Virus record (IMG/VR): IMGVR_UViG_3300004461_000154
Coordinates: 1 to 28,744 of that record
Direction: 5' to 3' (one strand)
DNA from: a virus
DNA: 28,744 nucleotides
Shown: positions 20,093 to 28,744 of the stretch, piece after piece
How positions within the stretch are numbered: the stretch's first letter is position 1
Layout of the letters: the number at the start of each line of letters is the position of its first letter
Notes under the pieces: model-generated
What the model saw: only the letters and a program-made list of their open reading frames with translations
The model's database searches: none
What the model was told of the DNA's origin: nothing
Position numbers and translations under genes: made by a program

Positions 20093-21059
20093 GCCATCAA
20101 ATACCTTTGAGACTTTTGATTCCAACTCAATGAAAGAAAGTTTTGAAGACATTATTTACAATATCGCGCCTACAGAAGTTCCATTCCTTTCAGGAATTGG
20201 TAAGACCTCTGTAAGCCAAACATTACACGAATGGAGCACAGACTCACTTGCTGATGCTGCTTCAAACGCACAAAAAGAGGGTGATGACTATGCAGCTCTA
20301 GACAGATCTGCAACTGTTAAACTTTCAAACAGAACAGTTATATCTGCAAAAGCAATCACTGTTTCTGGAACTGTAGACGCAGTGGATCAAGCTGGAAAAA
20401 GCGGCACAGAAATGGCCTACCAACTTTCTAAAGCTGGTCGTGAGCTAAAAAGAGACATGGAGCTTATGCTTGTTGGTCTTAATACAGCTGTAGCTAATGG
20501 TTCATCAGGAACAGCCAGGAATACCGCCTCCCTATCTTCGTGGTATGGCGGAAACATTCCAGGCACAAGTACTGCTGCTGCAAACTTTTCTGGAAACTCA
20601 AACTCAGCTAGTCCCAATGGAGCTGGCGGTGTCGCATTCGCGGGAGGTACAAATAGAACTTTTACTGAAGCATTACTAAAAGCTGGTGTTCTAAAAGCAT
20701 ACACTTTGGGCGGAAATCCAGAGGCAGTATTAATGTCACCATCACATAAGCAGATTGCTAGTGGTTTTACCGGTGTTGCCTCTAAGTATCAGCCAGCATC
20801 TGAAATGACTACAACCGGTGCTGTAGATTTGTATATCTCAGATTTCGGAACTTTAAGCTTCGTGCCAGATAGATATCAAAACGCAAATCGTGTGGACATA
20901 TTACAGATGGACACATTTTCGCTTGGCCAATTGCGCCCTTTTGCGACTAAAGATCTAGCAAGCGCTGGTGATAACGAGAAAAAGCTACTTACAACTGAGT
21001 GGTGTTTAATTGCTCAATCACCTAACGCAAACTACGGAATATTTAACTTAACTGCATAA
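20085..21059 (+). CDS. Major capsid protein (SU10/DUF5309-like)
   Basis: A 324-aa protein with the pattern FETFDSNSMKESFEDIIYNI, then APTEVPFLSGIGKTSVSQTL and VDAVDQAGKSGTEMAYQLSK (about 95-120), as in the DUF5309/SU10-type major capsid family with HK97 fold. The helix AGRELKRDMELMLVGL (about 116-131) would be the spine helix. Base composition is richer in GC and codon use is more even than in neighbours, consistent with high expression. It is followed by a strong terminator. Confidence 0.88.
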   Translation: MAVPSNTFETFDSNSMKESFEDIIYNIAPTEVPFLSGIGKTSVSQTLHEWSTDSLADAASNAQKEGDDYAALDRSATVKLSNRTVISAKAITVSGTVDAVDQAGKSGTEMAYQLSKAGRELKRDMELMLVGLNTAVANGSSGTARNTASLSSWYGGNIPGTSTAAANFSGNSNSASPNGAGGVAFAGGTNRTFTEALLKAGVLKAYTLGGNPEAVLMSPSHKQIASGFTGVASKYQPASEMTTTGAVDLYISDFGTLSFVPDRYQNANRVDILQMDTFSLGQLRPFATKDLASAGDNEKKLLTTEWCLIAQSPNANYGIFNLTA

Positions 21060-21081
21060 TTTACTTGCAGAATAAAGGACT

Positions 21082-21109
21082 GGGAGGGTTTTCATGCCCT
21101 CCCTTTTTT
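21082..21109 (+). terminator. Rho-independent terminator after the capsid gene
   Basis: GGGAGGG (21082-21088) pairs with CCCTCCC (21097-21103) around an 8-nt loop, followed by six T. It probably reduces transcription into the tail genes so that coat protein is made in excess. Confidence 0.9.
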
Positions 21110-21131
21110 CATTAACACAGGAGTATAAATT

Positions 21132-21479
21132 ATGTCAATACTAGAAAATGAATTACCTGATAATCTATTAGGTAGCACTTCAACTATGAAATTTACATTA
21201 GATGAAACTGGATATGCAAAGGTTTCTAAAAGTTGTGCATCAGGTGGATGGGATGTAGATGTTACTGGAACAATTACTGATCCTGACGGAACAACTTGGA
21301 AAATAGAAGTAAAAACTTCTGGTGGTTCAGATCATACTAAATCAGGAGTAGCGACAGGACAATCAGAAAAGTTTTCACTAAAAACTGATCCGATTAGTAC
21401 AGATGTAACTTTAAAAATTTGGGCAGAAAATGGTGCAGCTTCTGCGGGCGCTGTTGGGCACATAACTATACAATACTAA
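21132..21479 (+). CDS. Small beta-rich virion protein, decoration candidate
   Basis: A 115-aa protein with an Ig-like or beta-sandwich look (YAKVSKSCASGGWDVDVTGT, then DPDGTTWKIEVKTSGGSD). The ribosome site AGGAG lies 9 bp upstream. It follows the capsid gene, where head decoration proteins often lie. No membrane segment or signal peptide. Decoration is inferred from place and fold type. Confidence 0.6.
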   Translation: MSILENELPDNLLGSTSTMKFTLDETGYAKVSKSCASGGWDVDVTGTITDPDGTTWKIEVKTSGGSDHTKSGVATGQSEKFSLKTDPISTDVTLKIWAENGAASAGAVGHITIQY

Positions 21480-21495
21480 TTAAAAGGAGAAAAAA

Positions 21496-21696
21496 ATGTT
21501 ATTCAAACCAGGAAAAAAAAATTATAAACCAGGTAAAAGTAATCTTGTAAAATCAGTAGGTAGCAATAAAAACAAAAATAAAAAAATTGCTAGTGGTATG
21601 AAAGTTTTTAACCCAATGCAAAAAGCTATGGGATCACAAGGACTAGAAACAAGAGACTTTTTAGATCAACAAATAGACGCAGCGATTAAAGGTTAA
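21496..21696 (+). CDS. Small basic protein, 66 aa
   Basis: Preceded by AAAGGAG. The N-terminus is very basic (GKKNYKPGKSNLVKSVGSNK), with a C-terminal helical part (GSQGLETRDFLDQQIDAAIK). It may contact DNA or the capsid interior. One base separates it from the next gene. Confidence 0.55.
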   Translation: MLFKPGKKNYKPGKSNLVKSVGSNKNKNKKIASGMKVFNPMQKAMGSQGLETRDFLDQQIDAAIKG

Positions 21697-21697
21697 T

Positions 21698-22042
21698 ATG
21701 ACTACAAAGTTTAACGTAGATGGTAATGCAAATGCCGCTGTAAAATCAATCATACATTATGATGAAGTTGAAAAAAAACTGCATGTTGAAAATACTCAAG
21801 ATGTAGAAAAAGTTCTTGAACAAAACGTTAAGGATCAAAATAATCAAAATTTTAGACTTAATGGTTTTGAAGATATGAAAATGCGAAGACTTGCTAGCAT
21901 TCCAATGATTGAATTTGAAAGGTTAGCTAAGATGGGAATTATGTGTTACTCCGGAAAAGTATTAGACAGAGCAAGATTATTTAAATACTTGGATGACTCC
22001 AATAATGAAAAACTTAGAATTTGGAAAGGTAGACTATCCTAA
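21698..22042 (+). CDS. Conserved podophage neck-region protein, 114 aa
   Basis: A 114-aa protein with IIHYDEVEKKLHVENTQDVE (about 18-37), then MRRLASIPMIEFERLAKMGI and a C-terminal LRIWKGRLS. The pattern '...QDve..L..n......k..Rr.AsIP......  Ln......lR...Gr.' recurs as a small protein before the neck/adaptor gene in podophage genomes. Its biochemical role is not known to me. Its TAA abuts the next ATG. Confidence 0.65.
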   Translation: MTTKFNVDGNANAAVKSIIHYDEVEKKLHVENTQDVEKVLEQNVKDQNNQNFRLNGFEDMKMRRLASIPMIEFERLAKMGIMCYSGKVLDRARLFKYLDDSNNEKLRIWKGRLS

Positions 22043-22672
22043 ATGTCTATAGACACTTACACGAATTTAAAAACAACAATTGCTAACTATCTAAATAGAA
22101 GTGACTTAACTTCCTACATTCCAGATTTTATTAGCTTAGCAGAAACACGTTTAAATAATGAACTTCGTGTACGTGAAATGGAAACGATTGATGACACAAC
22201 AAACACAGTAAGTGGAACTCAAGATTATTCTCTACCTACAGGTTTTATAGAAGCTATTTATGTTTTATATAAAAGTGATCCCTATATTACCCTTAGATAT
22301 AAATCGAATTTTGATTTCTTTAGTCAATTAAATGCAAGCGTATCTTCAGGTGTTCCTAATTTCTTTTCAATAGTAGGATCAAAGATTTATTTAGGACCAA
22401 AACCAGATACAGCAACAAATTTAGAAATAGCTTTTTACAAAAAAATTGCAACCTTATCTGAAACTAATACAACAAATGATATTTTACAAAACTATCCAAA
22501 TTTATACTTATATGCAGCTTTAGCTGAAAGTGCTCCGTTTATACATCAAGACGAAAGATTAACGATTTGGTCAACTTTATATAAAGAGTCAATACAAAGA
22601 GCAAATGAAACTTCTGTGAATGGAAGAACAGCTTCACATGCTCTTCAAATTTCTTCTAGATCGGTGATCTAA
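22043..22672 (+). CDS. Head-to-tail adaptor protein
   Basis: A 209-aa protein, helical at the N-terminus (TYTNLKTTIANYLNRSDLTS, IPDFISLAETRLNNELRVRE), beta-rich in the middle (YSLPTGFIEAIYVLYKSDPY; VGSKIYLGPKPD) and helical at the end. This is the pattern of phage adaptor proteins ('..i..wlnr.dl....pdfI..aE.rin..Lr...'), which bind below the portal dodecamer. It overlaps the tail-hub gene by 1 bp (TAATG). Confidence 0.75.
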   Translation: MSIDTYTNLKTTIANYLNRSDLTSYIPDFISLAETRLNNELRVREMETIDDTTNTVSGTQDYSLPTGFIEAIYVLYKSDPYITLRYKSNFDFFSQLNASVSSGVPNFFSIVGSKIYLGPKPDTATNLEIAFYKKIATLSETNTTNDILQNYPNLYLYAALAESAPFIHQDERLTIWSTLYKESIQRANETSVNGRTASHALQISSRSVI

Positions 22673-24156
22673 TGATTGATTTCGGGGATTTACAAGCAGA
22701 TCTTCCTAGTTATAAAAACCAAGGATCAGTTGCTATAGATAATGTTATACCTTTAGCAAAAGGCTATAAAAGTTTTCCAAGTTTCGTAAAACTAAGTGAT
22801 ACAGCTTTGGCTAGTCAGCCGGTTGGATTGTTTACATCTTTTGGTGCAGCTGGAACTGTTAATTATTCTGGTGATCAAACAAAATTATATCAGATGAATA
22901 CATCTGGTAATTTTATAGATAAATCGAAATCAGGCGGTTACAACAACAGTACTACTGAAGGTAGTAAAGATTTTTGGTCATTTGTAAAATTTGGTGACAA
23001 TGTTATAGCAAGTAATTTTGCTGATAACATTCAAGTATTTAATGAAGCAAGTAGTAGTGCTTTTGCTGACTTAGTTTCCATAAAAGCAAAATACTTAGCA
23101 ATTATTAGAGAATTTGTTTTTACAGCTTATACAGTTGAATCTGGAACTTCTTACTATCAAAGAGTTAAATGGAGTGGTCTTAATAACTCTTCACAGTGGA
23201 CTCCATCACAAAGTACACAAAGTGGTTTTCAAGATATACCTGGTAGTCATGGTGCTATAACCGGAATTGTTGGAAATGAAAGTTTTGGAATAATATTTTT
23301 TGAAAGAGCGATTTACAGATGTGATTATGTAGGTACTCCATTAATTTTTACGTTTAGTAAAATAGCTGACATAGGTGCTTTTTCACCAAAGTCTATTGTA
23401 TCTTTTGGTAATACAATTTACTTTTTAGCACAAGATGGATTTTACTCTTTAACAAATGGTTCTGATATTAAGCCAATTGGCTCAGGACGTATAAATGAAT
23501 TTTTTTACAATGATGTAACTTCTAATTTTGAAGGTATTACAAGCGCTACTGATCCTAATAATTCTATAGTCTTATGGAGCTATAGAGGTTCTGGTGCTAC
23601 AAGTGCTGGATCAATTAATAATAAATTACTAATTTATAATTATGCTATTGATAAATGGTCTACCGGATCAGGATTATCTTTACAGTTTATTAGCACAGCT
23701 TCACAACAAGGTTTTACAACTTTGGAGTCTTTAGATGTTTTAGGAAGTCTAGACACACTACCAAAAAGTTTAGATAGTTATTTTTATGGCAGTGGTATCG
23801 TAGGGTTATCAGGCTTTGATGAAAATAATAAATTTGGTAAATTTTTAGGTGCTTCTCTATCAGCTACAATAGATTCAAGCGAGTTTGAAGGCATAGAAAA
23901 TAAAAGATCAACATTAATTAATTGTAGGCCTATTGTAGATCTTGATGGTGAAACATCAGTAATTACAGTAACTCCAATATCTAGAGATTCTCAAGCTGCT
24001 TCTTTAAATGTAGGAACAGCAGTTGCATTAACAGAAAGTGGCGATTGCCCACTAAGACAGACTAGTAGGTACCATAGACTAAGAGTTAAAGTTGTTGGAA
24101 ACTTTTCTACACTTCTTGGAATTGACGTAGAGGCTAGACCAGAAGGTAAAAGATAA
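22672..24156 (+). CDS. Tail hub, P22 gp10-like DNA stabilisation protein
   Basis: A 494-aa beta-rich protein beginning MIDFGDLQADLPSYKNQGSV, then VIPLAKGYKSFPSF. Later blades include IIFFERAIYRCDYVGTP, SIVSFGNTIYFLAQDGFYSL and LLIYNYAIDKWSTGSG. These propeller-like repeats and the N-terminal sequence resemble the P22 gp10 packaged-DNA stabilisation family, which plugs the portal and carries tail fibres. The length is close to P22 gp10 (about 470 aa). It overlaps the next gene by TAATG. Confidence 0.82.
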   Translation: MIDFGDLQADLPSYKNQGSVAIDNVIPLAKGYKSFPSFVKLSDTALASQPVGLFTSFGAAGTVNYSGDQTKLYQMNTSGNFIDKSKSGGYNNSTTEGSKDFWSFVKFGDNVIASNFADNIQVFNEASSSAFADLVSIKAKYLAIIREFVFTAYTVESGTSYYQRVKWSGLNNSSQWTPSQSTQSGFQDIPGSHGAITGIVGNESFGIIFFERAIYRCDYVGTPLIFTFSKIADIGAFSPKSIVSFGNTIYFLAQDGFYSLTNGSDIKPIGSGRINEFFYNDVTSNFEGITSATDPNNSIVLWSYRGSGATSAGSINNKLLIYNYAIDKWSTGSGLSLQFISTASQQGFTTLESLDVLGSLDTLPKSLDSYFYGSGIVGLSGFDENNKFGKFLGASLSATIDSSEFEGIENKRSTLINCRPIVDLDGETSVITVTPISRDSQAASLNVGTAVALTESGDCPLRQTSRYHRLRVKVVGNFSTLLGIDVEARPEGKR

Positions 24157-24482
24157 TGTCTAATCAGTTTTTAAATGTGCCCTTACAAATGGGTGATAAT
24201 ACACAACATTTAAGACTTGTTGCCCAGGCTCTAAACAGCACGATTGATGGTAAACTAAATTCAACCGGTTCTATTACTTTAAGTGCATCTGCAACATCGA
24301 CAACATTAACAGACGCAAGACTTGGTGGTAATTCTATAATTCTATTTATGCCCATAACTGCTAATGGCAGAACAGCTTTAAATGGAATGCATATTTCTGC
24401 TAGAGCGTCCGGGAGCGCAACATTAACACATGCAAGTTCAAGCAACTCAGACCAAAACCTCGCCTACTGCATTATTGGATAA
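24156..24482 (+). CDS. Small beta-rich tail protein, 108 aa
   Basis: A 108-aa protein. The core SITLSASATSTTLTDARLGG, then ILFMPITANGRTALNGMHIS and GSATLTHASSSNSDQNLAYC, is a repeat-like beta pattern seen in small podophage virion proteins downstream of gp10-type hubs. Probably part of the tail tip or fibre attachment. Its end overlaps the next ORF by 53 bp in a different frame. Confidence 0.65.
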   Translation: MSNQFLNVPLQMGDNTQHLRLVAQALNSTIDGKLNSTGSITLSASATSTTLTDARLGGNSIILFMPITANGRTALNGMHISARASGSATLTHASSSNSDQNLAYCIIG

Positions 24483-24879
24483 TGTTTGTACACGAGTACC
24501 CGTTAAAGATATCTATTTAATCTGGGCTCAAGTAGCTCCATTACTAGAAAAAGCATTAGACGAAACATATGAAATTAAAGATATTTTGTATGGTTTAATT
24601 AATAAGAAAATGCAGCTTTTTATAAGTTGGAATGACAATAAAGTTGAAAGTGCTGTTGTCACTGAAATTTGCGAATACCCAAGAACTAAAACACTAAGAT
24701 ATTTTTTAGCTGGTGGAACGAATTTAAATAATTGGCTATCAAGAATACAAGAAGTCATAGAAGAATTTGCTAAGAGAAATAATTGTACTCACCTTGAAGT
24801 CGCTGGACGTAAAGGATGGGTAAGAAAATTAAAAGGATTTAAAATGAAAGTAATAATATTAAGTAAGGAAATAAAATGA
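24430..24879 (+). CDS. GNAT-fold-like phage protein, start uncertain
   Basis: A protein of up to 149 aa. From about residue 19 it reads VCTRVPVKDIYLIWAQVAPL, then KTLRYFLAGGTNLNNWLSRI and CTHLEVAGRKGWVRKLKGF, resembling the GNAT-like small proteins of P22-type tail modules. The acetyl-CoA site is not clear, so enzyme activity is uncertain. The ATG at 24430 gives an unusual 53-bp overlap and no Shine-Dalgarno sequence. The family-like part begins near 24484, and TTG at 24475 is the better candidate by homology pattern. The ATG at 24482 is out of frame. Confidence 0.6.
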   Translation: MQVQATQTKTSPTALLDNVCTRVPVKDIYLIWAQVAPLLEKALDETYEIKDILYGLINKKMQLFISWNDNKVESAVVTEICEYPRTKTLRYFLAGGTNLNNWLSRIQEVIEEFAKRNNCTHLEVAGRKGWVRKLKGFKMKVIILSKEIK

Positions 24880-25694
24880 GTAAAGGCAGTAATCCAAGTA
24901 ATGTAACTACAACGAGCACAAATGAGCCTAGTGAATATATACAACCATATTTAACTCCAGCTCTAGATGATGCTCAAAATTTATATGAATCATCAGCTCC
25001 TAATTTTTATCCTGATGCTACATATGTTGGCTTTGCTCCAGAAACTGAACAAGCTTTAAAACTTGCAGAAGCAAGAGCTATTCAAGGAAATCCATTATTA
25101 GGATCTGCACAAACAGAAGTTAATAATATTTTAACCGGACAATATTTAAATCCAGGATCAAATCCTTATTTACAAAATCTTTATTCTGATATGGCTGGTG
25201 ATGTGACTTCACAAATTAATTCTCAATTTACAAATGCTGGTAGATTTGGAAGCGGTGCTAATCAAGAAATCTTAGCAGACTCTTTAGGGCAATTAGCAAA
25301 TGAAGTTTATGCAAACAATTACAATACTGAAAGAGCTAACATGGTAAACTCTACGCAACTTGCACCAGGATTAGCTGATGCAGATTACACAGATATTCAA
25401 GCTTTAGCTGGCGTAGGCGCTGAACGTGAAAATTTATCAACTGCAATGTTAGAAGATAGTTTAGGACGTTTCAATTATGAGCAACAGAAACCATATATGA
25501 AACTCAACCAATATTTAGGAGCGCTTGGAGCGCCTGTTCCACAAACTACTATAGAAAATAAGCCTGTCTTTAGAAATGTAGGTGGATCTTTACTTTCAGG
25601 TGCATTACAGGGTGCAGATTTAGCCGGTAATTTCAATTCAATATCACCCGGAATGGGAGCAGTTGGAGGAGGCCTTTTAGGCTTGTTAGGTTAA
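24876..25694 (+). CDS. Virion protein, ejection or tail component, 272 aa
   Basis: A 272-aa protein. The N-terminus is disordered (SNPSNVTTTSTNEPSEYIQP), followed by helical segments (ALKLAEARAIQGNPLLGSAQ; MAGDVTSQINSQFTNAGRFG) and a Gly/Leu-rich C-terminus (MGAVGGGLLGLLG) that could insert in a membrane. This composition is common in marine podophage proteins next to ejection proteins. It overlaps both neighbours by a few bases. Exact role unproven. Confidence 0.6.
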   Translation: MSKGSNPSNVTTTSTNEPSEYIQPYLTPALDDAQNLYESSAPNFYPDATYVGFAPETEQALKLAEARAIQGNPLLGSAQTEVNNILTGQYLNPGSNPYLQNLYSDMAGDVTSQINSQFTNAGRFGSGANQEILADSLGQLANEVYANNYNTERANMVNSTQLAPGLADADYTDIQALAGVGAERENLSTAMLEDSLGRFNYEQQKPYMKLNQYLGALGAPVPQTTIENKPVFRNVGGSLLSGALQGADLAGNFNSISPGMGAVGGGLLGLLG

Positions 25695-26944
25695 TGGTAC
25701 AAATATTTAAAAATAAAAATAGAAGTGTTTTAAACTCAGGTCAATTACCACCAGATCCTTTTCAATTATTAACAAATACTCAAAATAGTAAACCAGGACT
25801 TTCACAAAATGGATTACTAAATGCAGAGCTTCCTACAGCTACAACAGGATCAAATTTATTAAATCAACAAAAAGGTTTTGCAAGTAGTAATCCTGGTAGA
25901 GCTTTTGCAACAGCAATAGGACAAGCTTCAGGATATTCAGATAGACCTGTTAGTTTTACTGAAGTTTTATCTCAAGGTATGGCAGCAAAAAATAAAGCGG
26001 AAGCATCACAAGCTGCATTAGAACAACAAAAATTCAATGACGACAGAACTTATAATCTTGCTTTAGGTGATGCATACACCAATAGAATAAAAGCTTTAAA
26101 TACAGATGGTAGAATAAATTTAGAAAAACAAATGGACTTACTACATCCCAATTTAATAAAAGGAACACCTGAATATTTAAAACAAGCTATGAATATCATG
26201 GAATCTGGTAGTACAAAATTTGGTCAAAACATCGATGATATAATATTTGAAGAACAATATAAAATAGATGTAGCAACTGTCAATGGATTTCTTGAAAAAG
26301 CAAACAACGAAAAAGATTTAACAAATGCTTATGCGGTATTAGAAAGAATTATAGAGTCAAATCCTGATATGAAAACAGGACCTCTTACTGAGACTATCTT
26401 ACCTTTTAAACAATTAGCGTTGGAATTAGGAATGTTAACAAAAGATGAAGCTGCTGAAGTAGATGCTCAAAAGTTAATACAAGCATATGCAAGTTTCTTA
26501 ACACCAAGAATGCGTCCTGTTGGTTCTGGTGCATCATCTGATTTTGAACAAAAACTTTATGGACAAGCAACACTTCAACTTTCAAATTCTCCAACAGCTA
26601 ACTTACTTCTTGTCAAAGCTAGAGGTTCTTATGCTAGAATGAATGTAGACTATGCATTATTTGCAGATCAATATTTAAGAAAAAACCCAAAAGGTTTCAA
26701 TTTTGCAGATTTAGAAGAAGCATACAACCAAGCGTTGTTTAGTGATAGAGAAAGATTCGAAAGAATTATGGGAACCAAAAATATCTTTGATAATGATGAT
26801 CAAATGATATCTGCCATTAAAGATGGAAGTTTAAAAGAAGGTGATCTCTATGTGGATAATGACAGAGAAAATATAACTTTTGGATCTTATTTGTATGTTA
26901 ATGAAAATCAAATAAATGCAGTAGAAAATGAGGTAGAAGCGTAA
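25694..26944 (+). CDS. Internal virion (DNA ejection) protein candidate, 416 aa
   Basis: A 416-aa, largely helical protein rich in Gln, Asn and Ala, with a disordered first 90 residues (LLNQQKGFASSNPGRAFATA) and helical repeats after it (ASQAALEQQKFNDDRTYNLA). LTPRMRPVGSGASSDFEQKL at about 270-289 resembles a segment seen in internal virion proteins that travel with DNA. Positioned between two similar proteins, TAATG-coupled downstream. Call based on context and composition. Confidence 0.6.
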   Translation: MVQIFKNKNRSVLNSGQLPPDPFQLLTNTQNSKPGLSQNGLLNAELPTATTGSNLLNQQKGFASSNPGRAFATAIGQASGYSDRPVSFTEVLSQGMAAKNKAEASQAALEQQKFNDDRTYNLALGDAYTNRIKALNTDGRINLEKQMDLLHPNLIKGTPEYLKQAMNIMESGSTKFGQNIDDIIFEEQYKIDVATVNGFLEKANNEKDLTNAYAVLERIIESNPDMKTGPLTETILPFKQLALELGMLTKDEAAEVDAQKLIQAYASFLTPRMRPVGSGASSDFEQKLYGQATLQLSNSPTANLLLVKARGSYARMNVDYALFADQYLRKNPKGFNFADLEEAYNQALFSDRERFERIMGTKNIFDNDDQMISAIKDGSLKEGDLYVDNDRENITFGSYLYVNENQINAVENEVEA

Positions 26945-28515
26945 TGGGTAAAATTACATCCCTCGGTAATGATGCCGAGACTATAATCAAACAAGAAACC
27001 CCTGTAGATATACCTAAAGAAAATAATGAATTTCAAAATACCAGAAGCGAGGCCGGAAATTTAATTCAAGCTGGAGCTCAAGGTCTTACTTTAGGATTAC
27101 AAGATGAAATCGATGCGTTTCTTCAGTCTACTCTTCAAGCAGATGTCAAATTTTCTGATGCGCTTGAAAATCAAAGAAATCAATTTGAAAGTTATAGAAA
27201 AGAAAACCCTATAAAATCTTTTGGTGCTGAAATTGCTGGATCTCTTCCTTTTGGTTCAGCCGGTATCGGCAGAACTTTAAAATCAACTTTTGCAAGAAAT
27301 GCAGCATTAGGTGGTTTATATGGATTCAACACAGGTGAAGATGGTCTTGAGAATAGAGCTAAAAACGCTGCAATCACTGCTCCAATTACCGGAACATTTG
27401 GAACTATTTTACAAAAAATCTTACCTACAACTAATGTAGATGCAAAAAAATTAATGGACGCTGGTATTGAAGTTACACCAGGACAAGCTAATAAAGGAAC
27501 AGTAATTGGTAATGTTTTAGATTATTTAGAGAAAAGAGTAACGTCTCTTCCTATTCTTGGTGATATGGTTGCATCAGCATTTAATAGAGGAACCAAAGAT
27601 TTTCAATTAAAAATTTACAAAGACTTTGCAGAAAAAGCTGGTATCAAACTTCCTAAAGATTTTGAACTATTAGATGGTCCTAGTTTATTTAATGATGTAA
27701 GCGCTGAATTTTCAAAAAAATATGATGATGTTGTTAGTAAATTGCGTCTTAATAAAAACCAATACATTGATGGTATAAAAGATTTTGGATCACAAAATGG
27801 TCTTACAAAAAATCAAATTGATGATCTTGTTAGAAGAGCTACAGCAAAAATGGTAAACCAAAAAGATAATTTTGTTTCAGGAACATCTTTACAAGAAACA
27901 GAACAATTATTAAAAAAATTAAGTTCTGATATGTCTTTAGACGTGACCATGAGAGATTATTTTAAAAGTATTACTGACACTGTATTTAAAACAAATATAA
28001 AAAAACATAGTCTCACAGATGCATACATAAATTATGAAAAAGTAGCAAAATCGTATCCTTTTATGTTAGCTCTAACAAAAGCTACTGCAAAAAATACAGA
28101 AGGATTATTTACACCAAGTAATGTTTTACAAGCTACAAAAACTACTAGTGGAGCAAAAAACTATGCTAGTGGTAAAGCTCCATATCAAGATATTTCAAGA
28201 GCAGCTGCTAGAGTATTGGGCCAACCTGTTGGTGACTCTGGTACACAATCAAGAAGTTTAGTAGGAGGAATGATGTTAGGTGGCGCTGGAGCTACTGCTG
28301 CTGGAGCTGATGCTGGTGTTACTTTAGGTGGAGCGGCAATGGGTTCATTACCATTTTTATCTTATTCCACACCTCTAACTAATAAATTTATGACAAAAGC
28401 TGCACTACCTTTTTTTGGAGCTTATGGTAGAGGATCAAATAGGCCTTTAAGTGGACAGATTGAAAATAGAGCAAACATAGTAAGAAACAATTACGGATTA
28501 TTAGGAGATAATTAA
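26944..28515 (+). CDS. DNA ejection protein candidate, 523 aa
   Basis: A 523-aa protein. GAQGLTLGLQDEIDAFLQST and FESYRKENPIKSFGAEIAGS (about 78-97) are followed by a Gly/Ala-rich, weakly hydrophobic region (about 97-150), a helical middle and a second Gly/Ala-rich region at about 437-470 (LVGGMMLGGAGATAAGADAG). Amphipathic Gly/Ala-rich stretches in a large late protein just before the fibre gene fit an ejection protein that forms part of the trans-envelope DNA channel. Length is near that of P22 gp16/gp20-class proteins (about 470-610 aa). No lytic transglycosylase motif is seen. Confidence 0.65.
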   Translation: MGKITSLGNDAETIIKQETPVDIPKENNEFQNTRSEAGNLIQAGAQGLTLGLQDEIDAFLQSTLQADVKFSDALENQRNQFESYRKENPIKSFGAEIAGSLPFGSAGIGRTLKSTFARNAALGGLYGFNTGEDGLENRAKNAAITAPITGTFGTILQKILPTTNVDAKKLMDAGIEVTPGQANKGTVIGNVLDYLEKRVTSLPILGDMVASAFNRGTKDFQLKIYKDFAEKAGIKLPKDFELLDGPSLFNDVSAEFSKKYDDVVSKLRLNKNQYIDGIKDFGSQNGLTKNQIDDLVRRATAKMVNQKDNFVSGTSLQETEQLLKKLSSDMSLDVTMRDYFKSITDTVFKTNIKKHSLTDAYINYEKVAKSYPFMLALTKATAKNTEGLFTPSNVLQATKTTSGAKNYASGKAPYQDISRAAARVLGQPVGDSGTQSRSLVGGMMLGGAGATAAGADAGVTLGGAAMGSLPFLSYSTPLTNKFMTKAALPFFGAYGRGSNRPLSGQIENRANIVRNNYGLLGDN

Positions 28516-28744
28516 TGGGTATTAAAGATTATAGCACAACAGCTAATTCAAACACATCAATTAGTGGAATTAGTATCGCTGATGGAATGCCACCACGAAA
28601 TGTGAATGATGCACAGAGACAGGTAATGGCTGACACTAGAACTGCCTGGAACACAAAAGAATTTTTTATTGTTGGTGATGGTGATGGCCCAACAACATTT
28701 ACAAGAGCAAGTAGTACTACTATAACAGTCGGTGCAGACATTAC
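28515..28744 (+). CDS. Tail fibre/appendage protein, N-terminal part (truncated by window end)
   Basis: Starts MGIKDYSTTANSNTSISGIS, then IADGMPPRNVNDAQRQVMAD and TRTAWNTKEFF. The pattern 'yst.a..N...n.isiaEG.pP..vNda.R.mMAd.r.' is typical of the virion-anchoring N-terminus of podophage tail fibres or spikes, which bind the tail hub and then extend to a receptor-binding part. Only 76 codons are inside the window; the receptor domain is beyond it. Coupled by TAATG to the ejection gene. Confidence 0.8.
   Translation, partial: MGIKDYSTTANSNTSISGISIADGMPPRNVNDAQRQVMADTRTAWNTKEFFIVGDGDGPTTFTRASSTTITVGADI

Noticed and set aside
20417-20704. Antisense ORF in the capsid gene
   Set aside because: Open only because of capsid codon use; no support from direction or ribosome site.

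Overview
The window is almost entirely a temperate, short-tailed (podovirus-like) phage or prophage genome. It is visibly AT-rich, arginine is written mostly as AGA, and genes are packed with ATGA or TAATG overlaps. Several small proteins (the 86-aa protein at 2098 and the 'MPYGKGTYGSKKGRPP' peptide at 2546) are of types I associate with marine phages. A low-GC marine alphaproteobacterial host such as a SAR11-like cell is the most natural guess, but the sequence does not prove the host. No flanking chromosomal genes are visible. The last gene is cut by the window end.

Layout. (1) 110-5605, plus strand: metallophosphoesterase, endolysin, holin-like protein, a run of very small lysine-rich proteins, a 793-aa protein that may be delivered with the virion, and a 64-aa protein. 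(2) 5633-5675: a hairpin at the convergent junction. (3) 5690-11029, minus strand: lysogeny and recombination genes. Reading leftward these are a CI-like repressor candidate, a small membrane protein, PD-(D/E)XK nuclease, ERF annealing protein, HNH protein, excisionase candidate, tyrosine integrase, a complete tRNA-Thr(GGU), a repeat-rich attachment region and two small genes. (4) 11030-11242: the divergent control region. (5) 11243-12780, plus strand: LexA-type HTH protein, DUF1376-type replication protein, and an unknown. (6) 12829-28744, plus strand: late genes for terminase, portal, scaffold, capsid, neck and tail proteins, ejection proteins and a tail fibre.

How it works together. In lysogeny the candidate repressor would act at the control region. 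A 12-bp motif (AATATTTCTATA and close variants) lies in that region, over the leftward promoter area and at the first gene of the lysis arm, so it is a candidate operator. ERF plus nuclease form a recombination pair. The integrase probably uses the adjacent tRNA-Thr as its attachment site. An extended -10 promoter at 12829 fits as the start of late expression.

The three most interesting non-coding signals are these. First, the hairpin at 5633-5675 carries an 18-19-nt sequence exactly antisense to the ribosome-binding leaders of two leftward genes. Second, a compact four-way-junction (cloverleaf-like) fold lies at 14030-14103 between the two terminase genes. Third, the tRNA-Thr is complete and sits 5 bp from the integrase gene, followed by a 22-bp tandem repeat. 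All base pairing was read by eye; no folding, search or alignment could be run.
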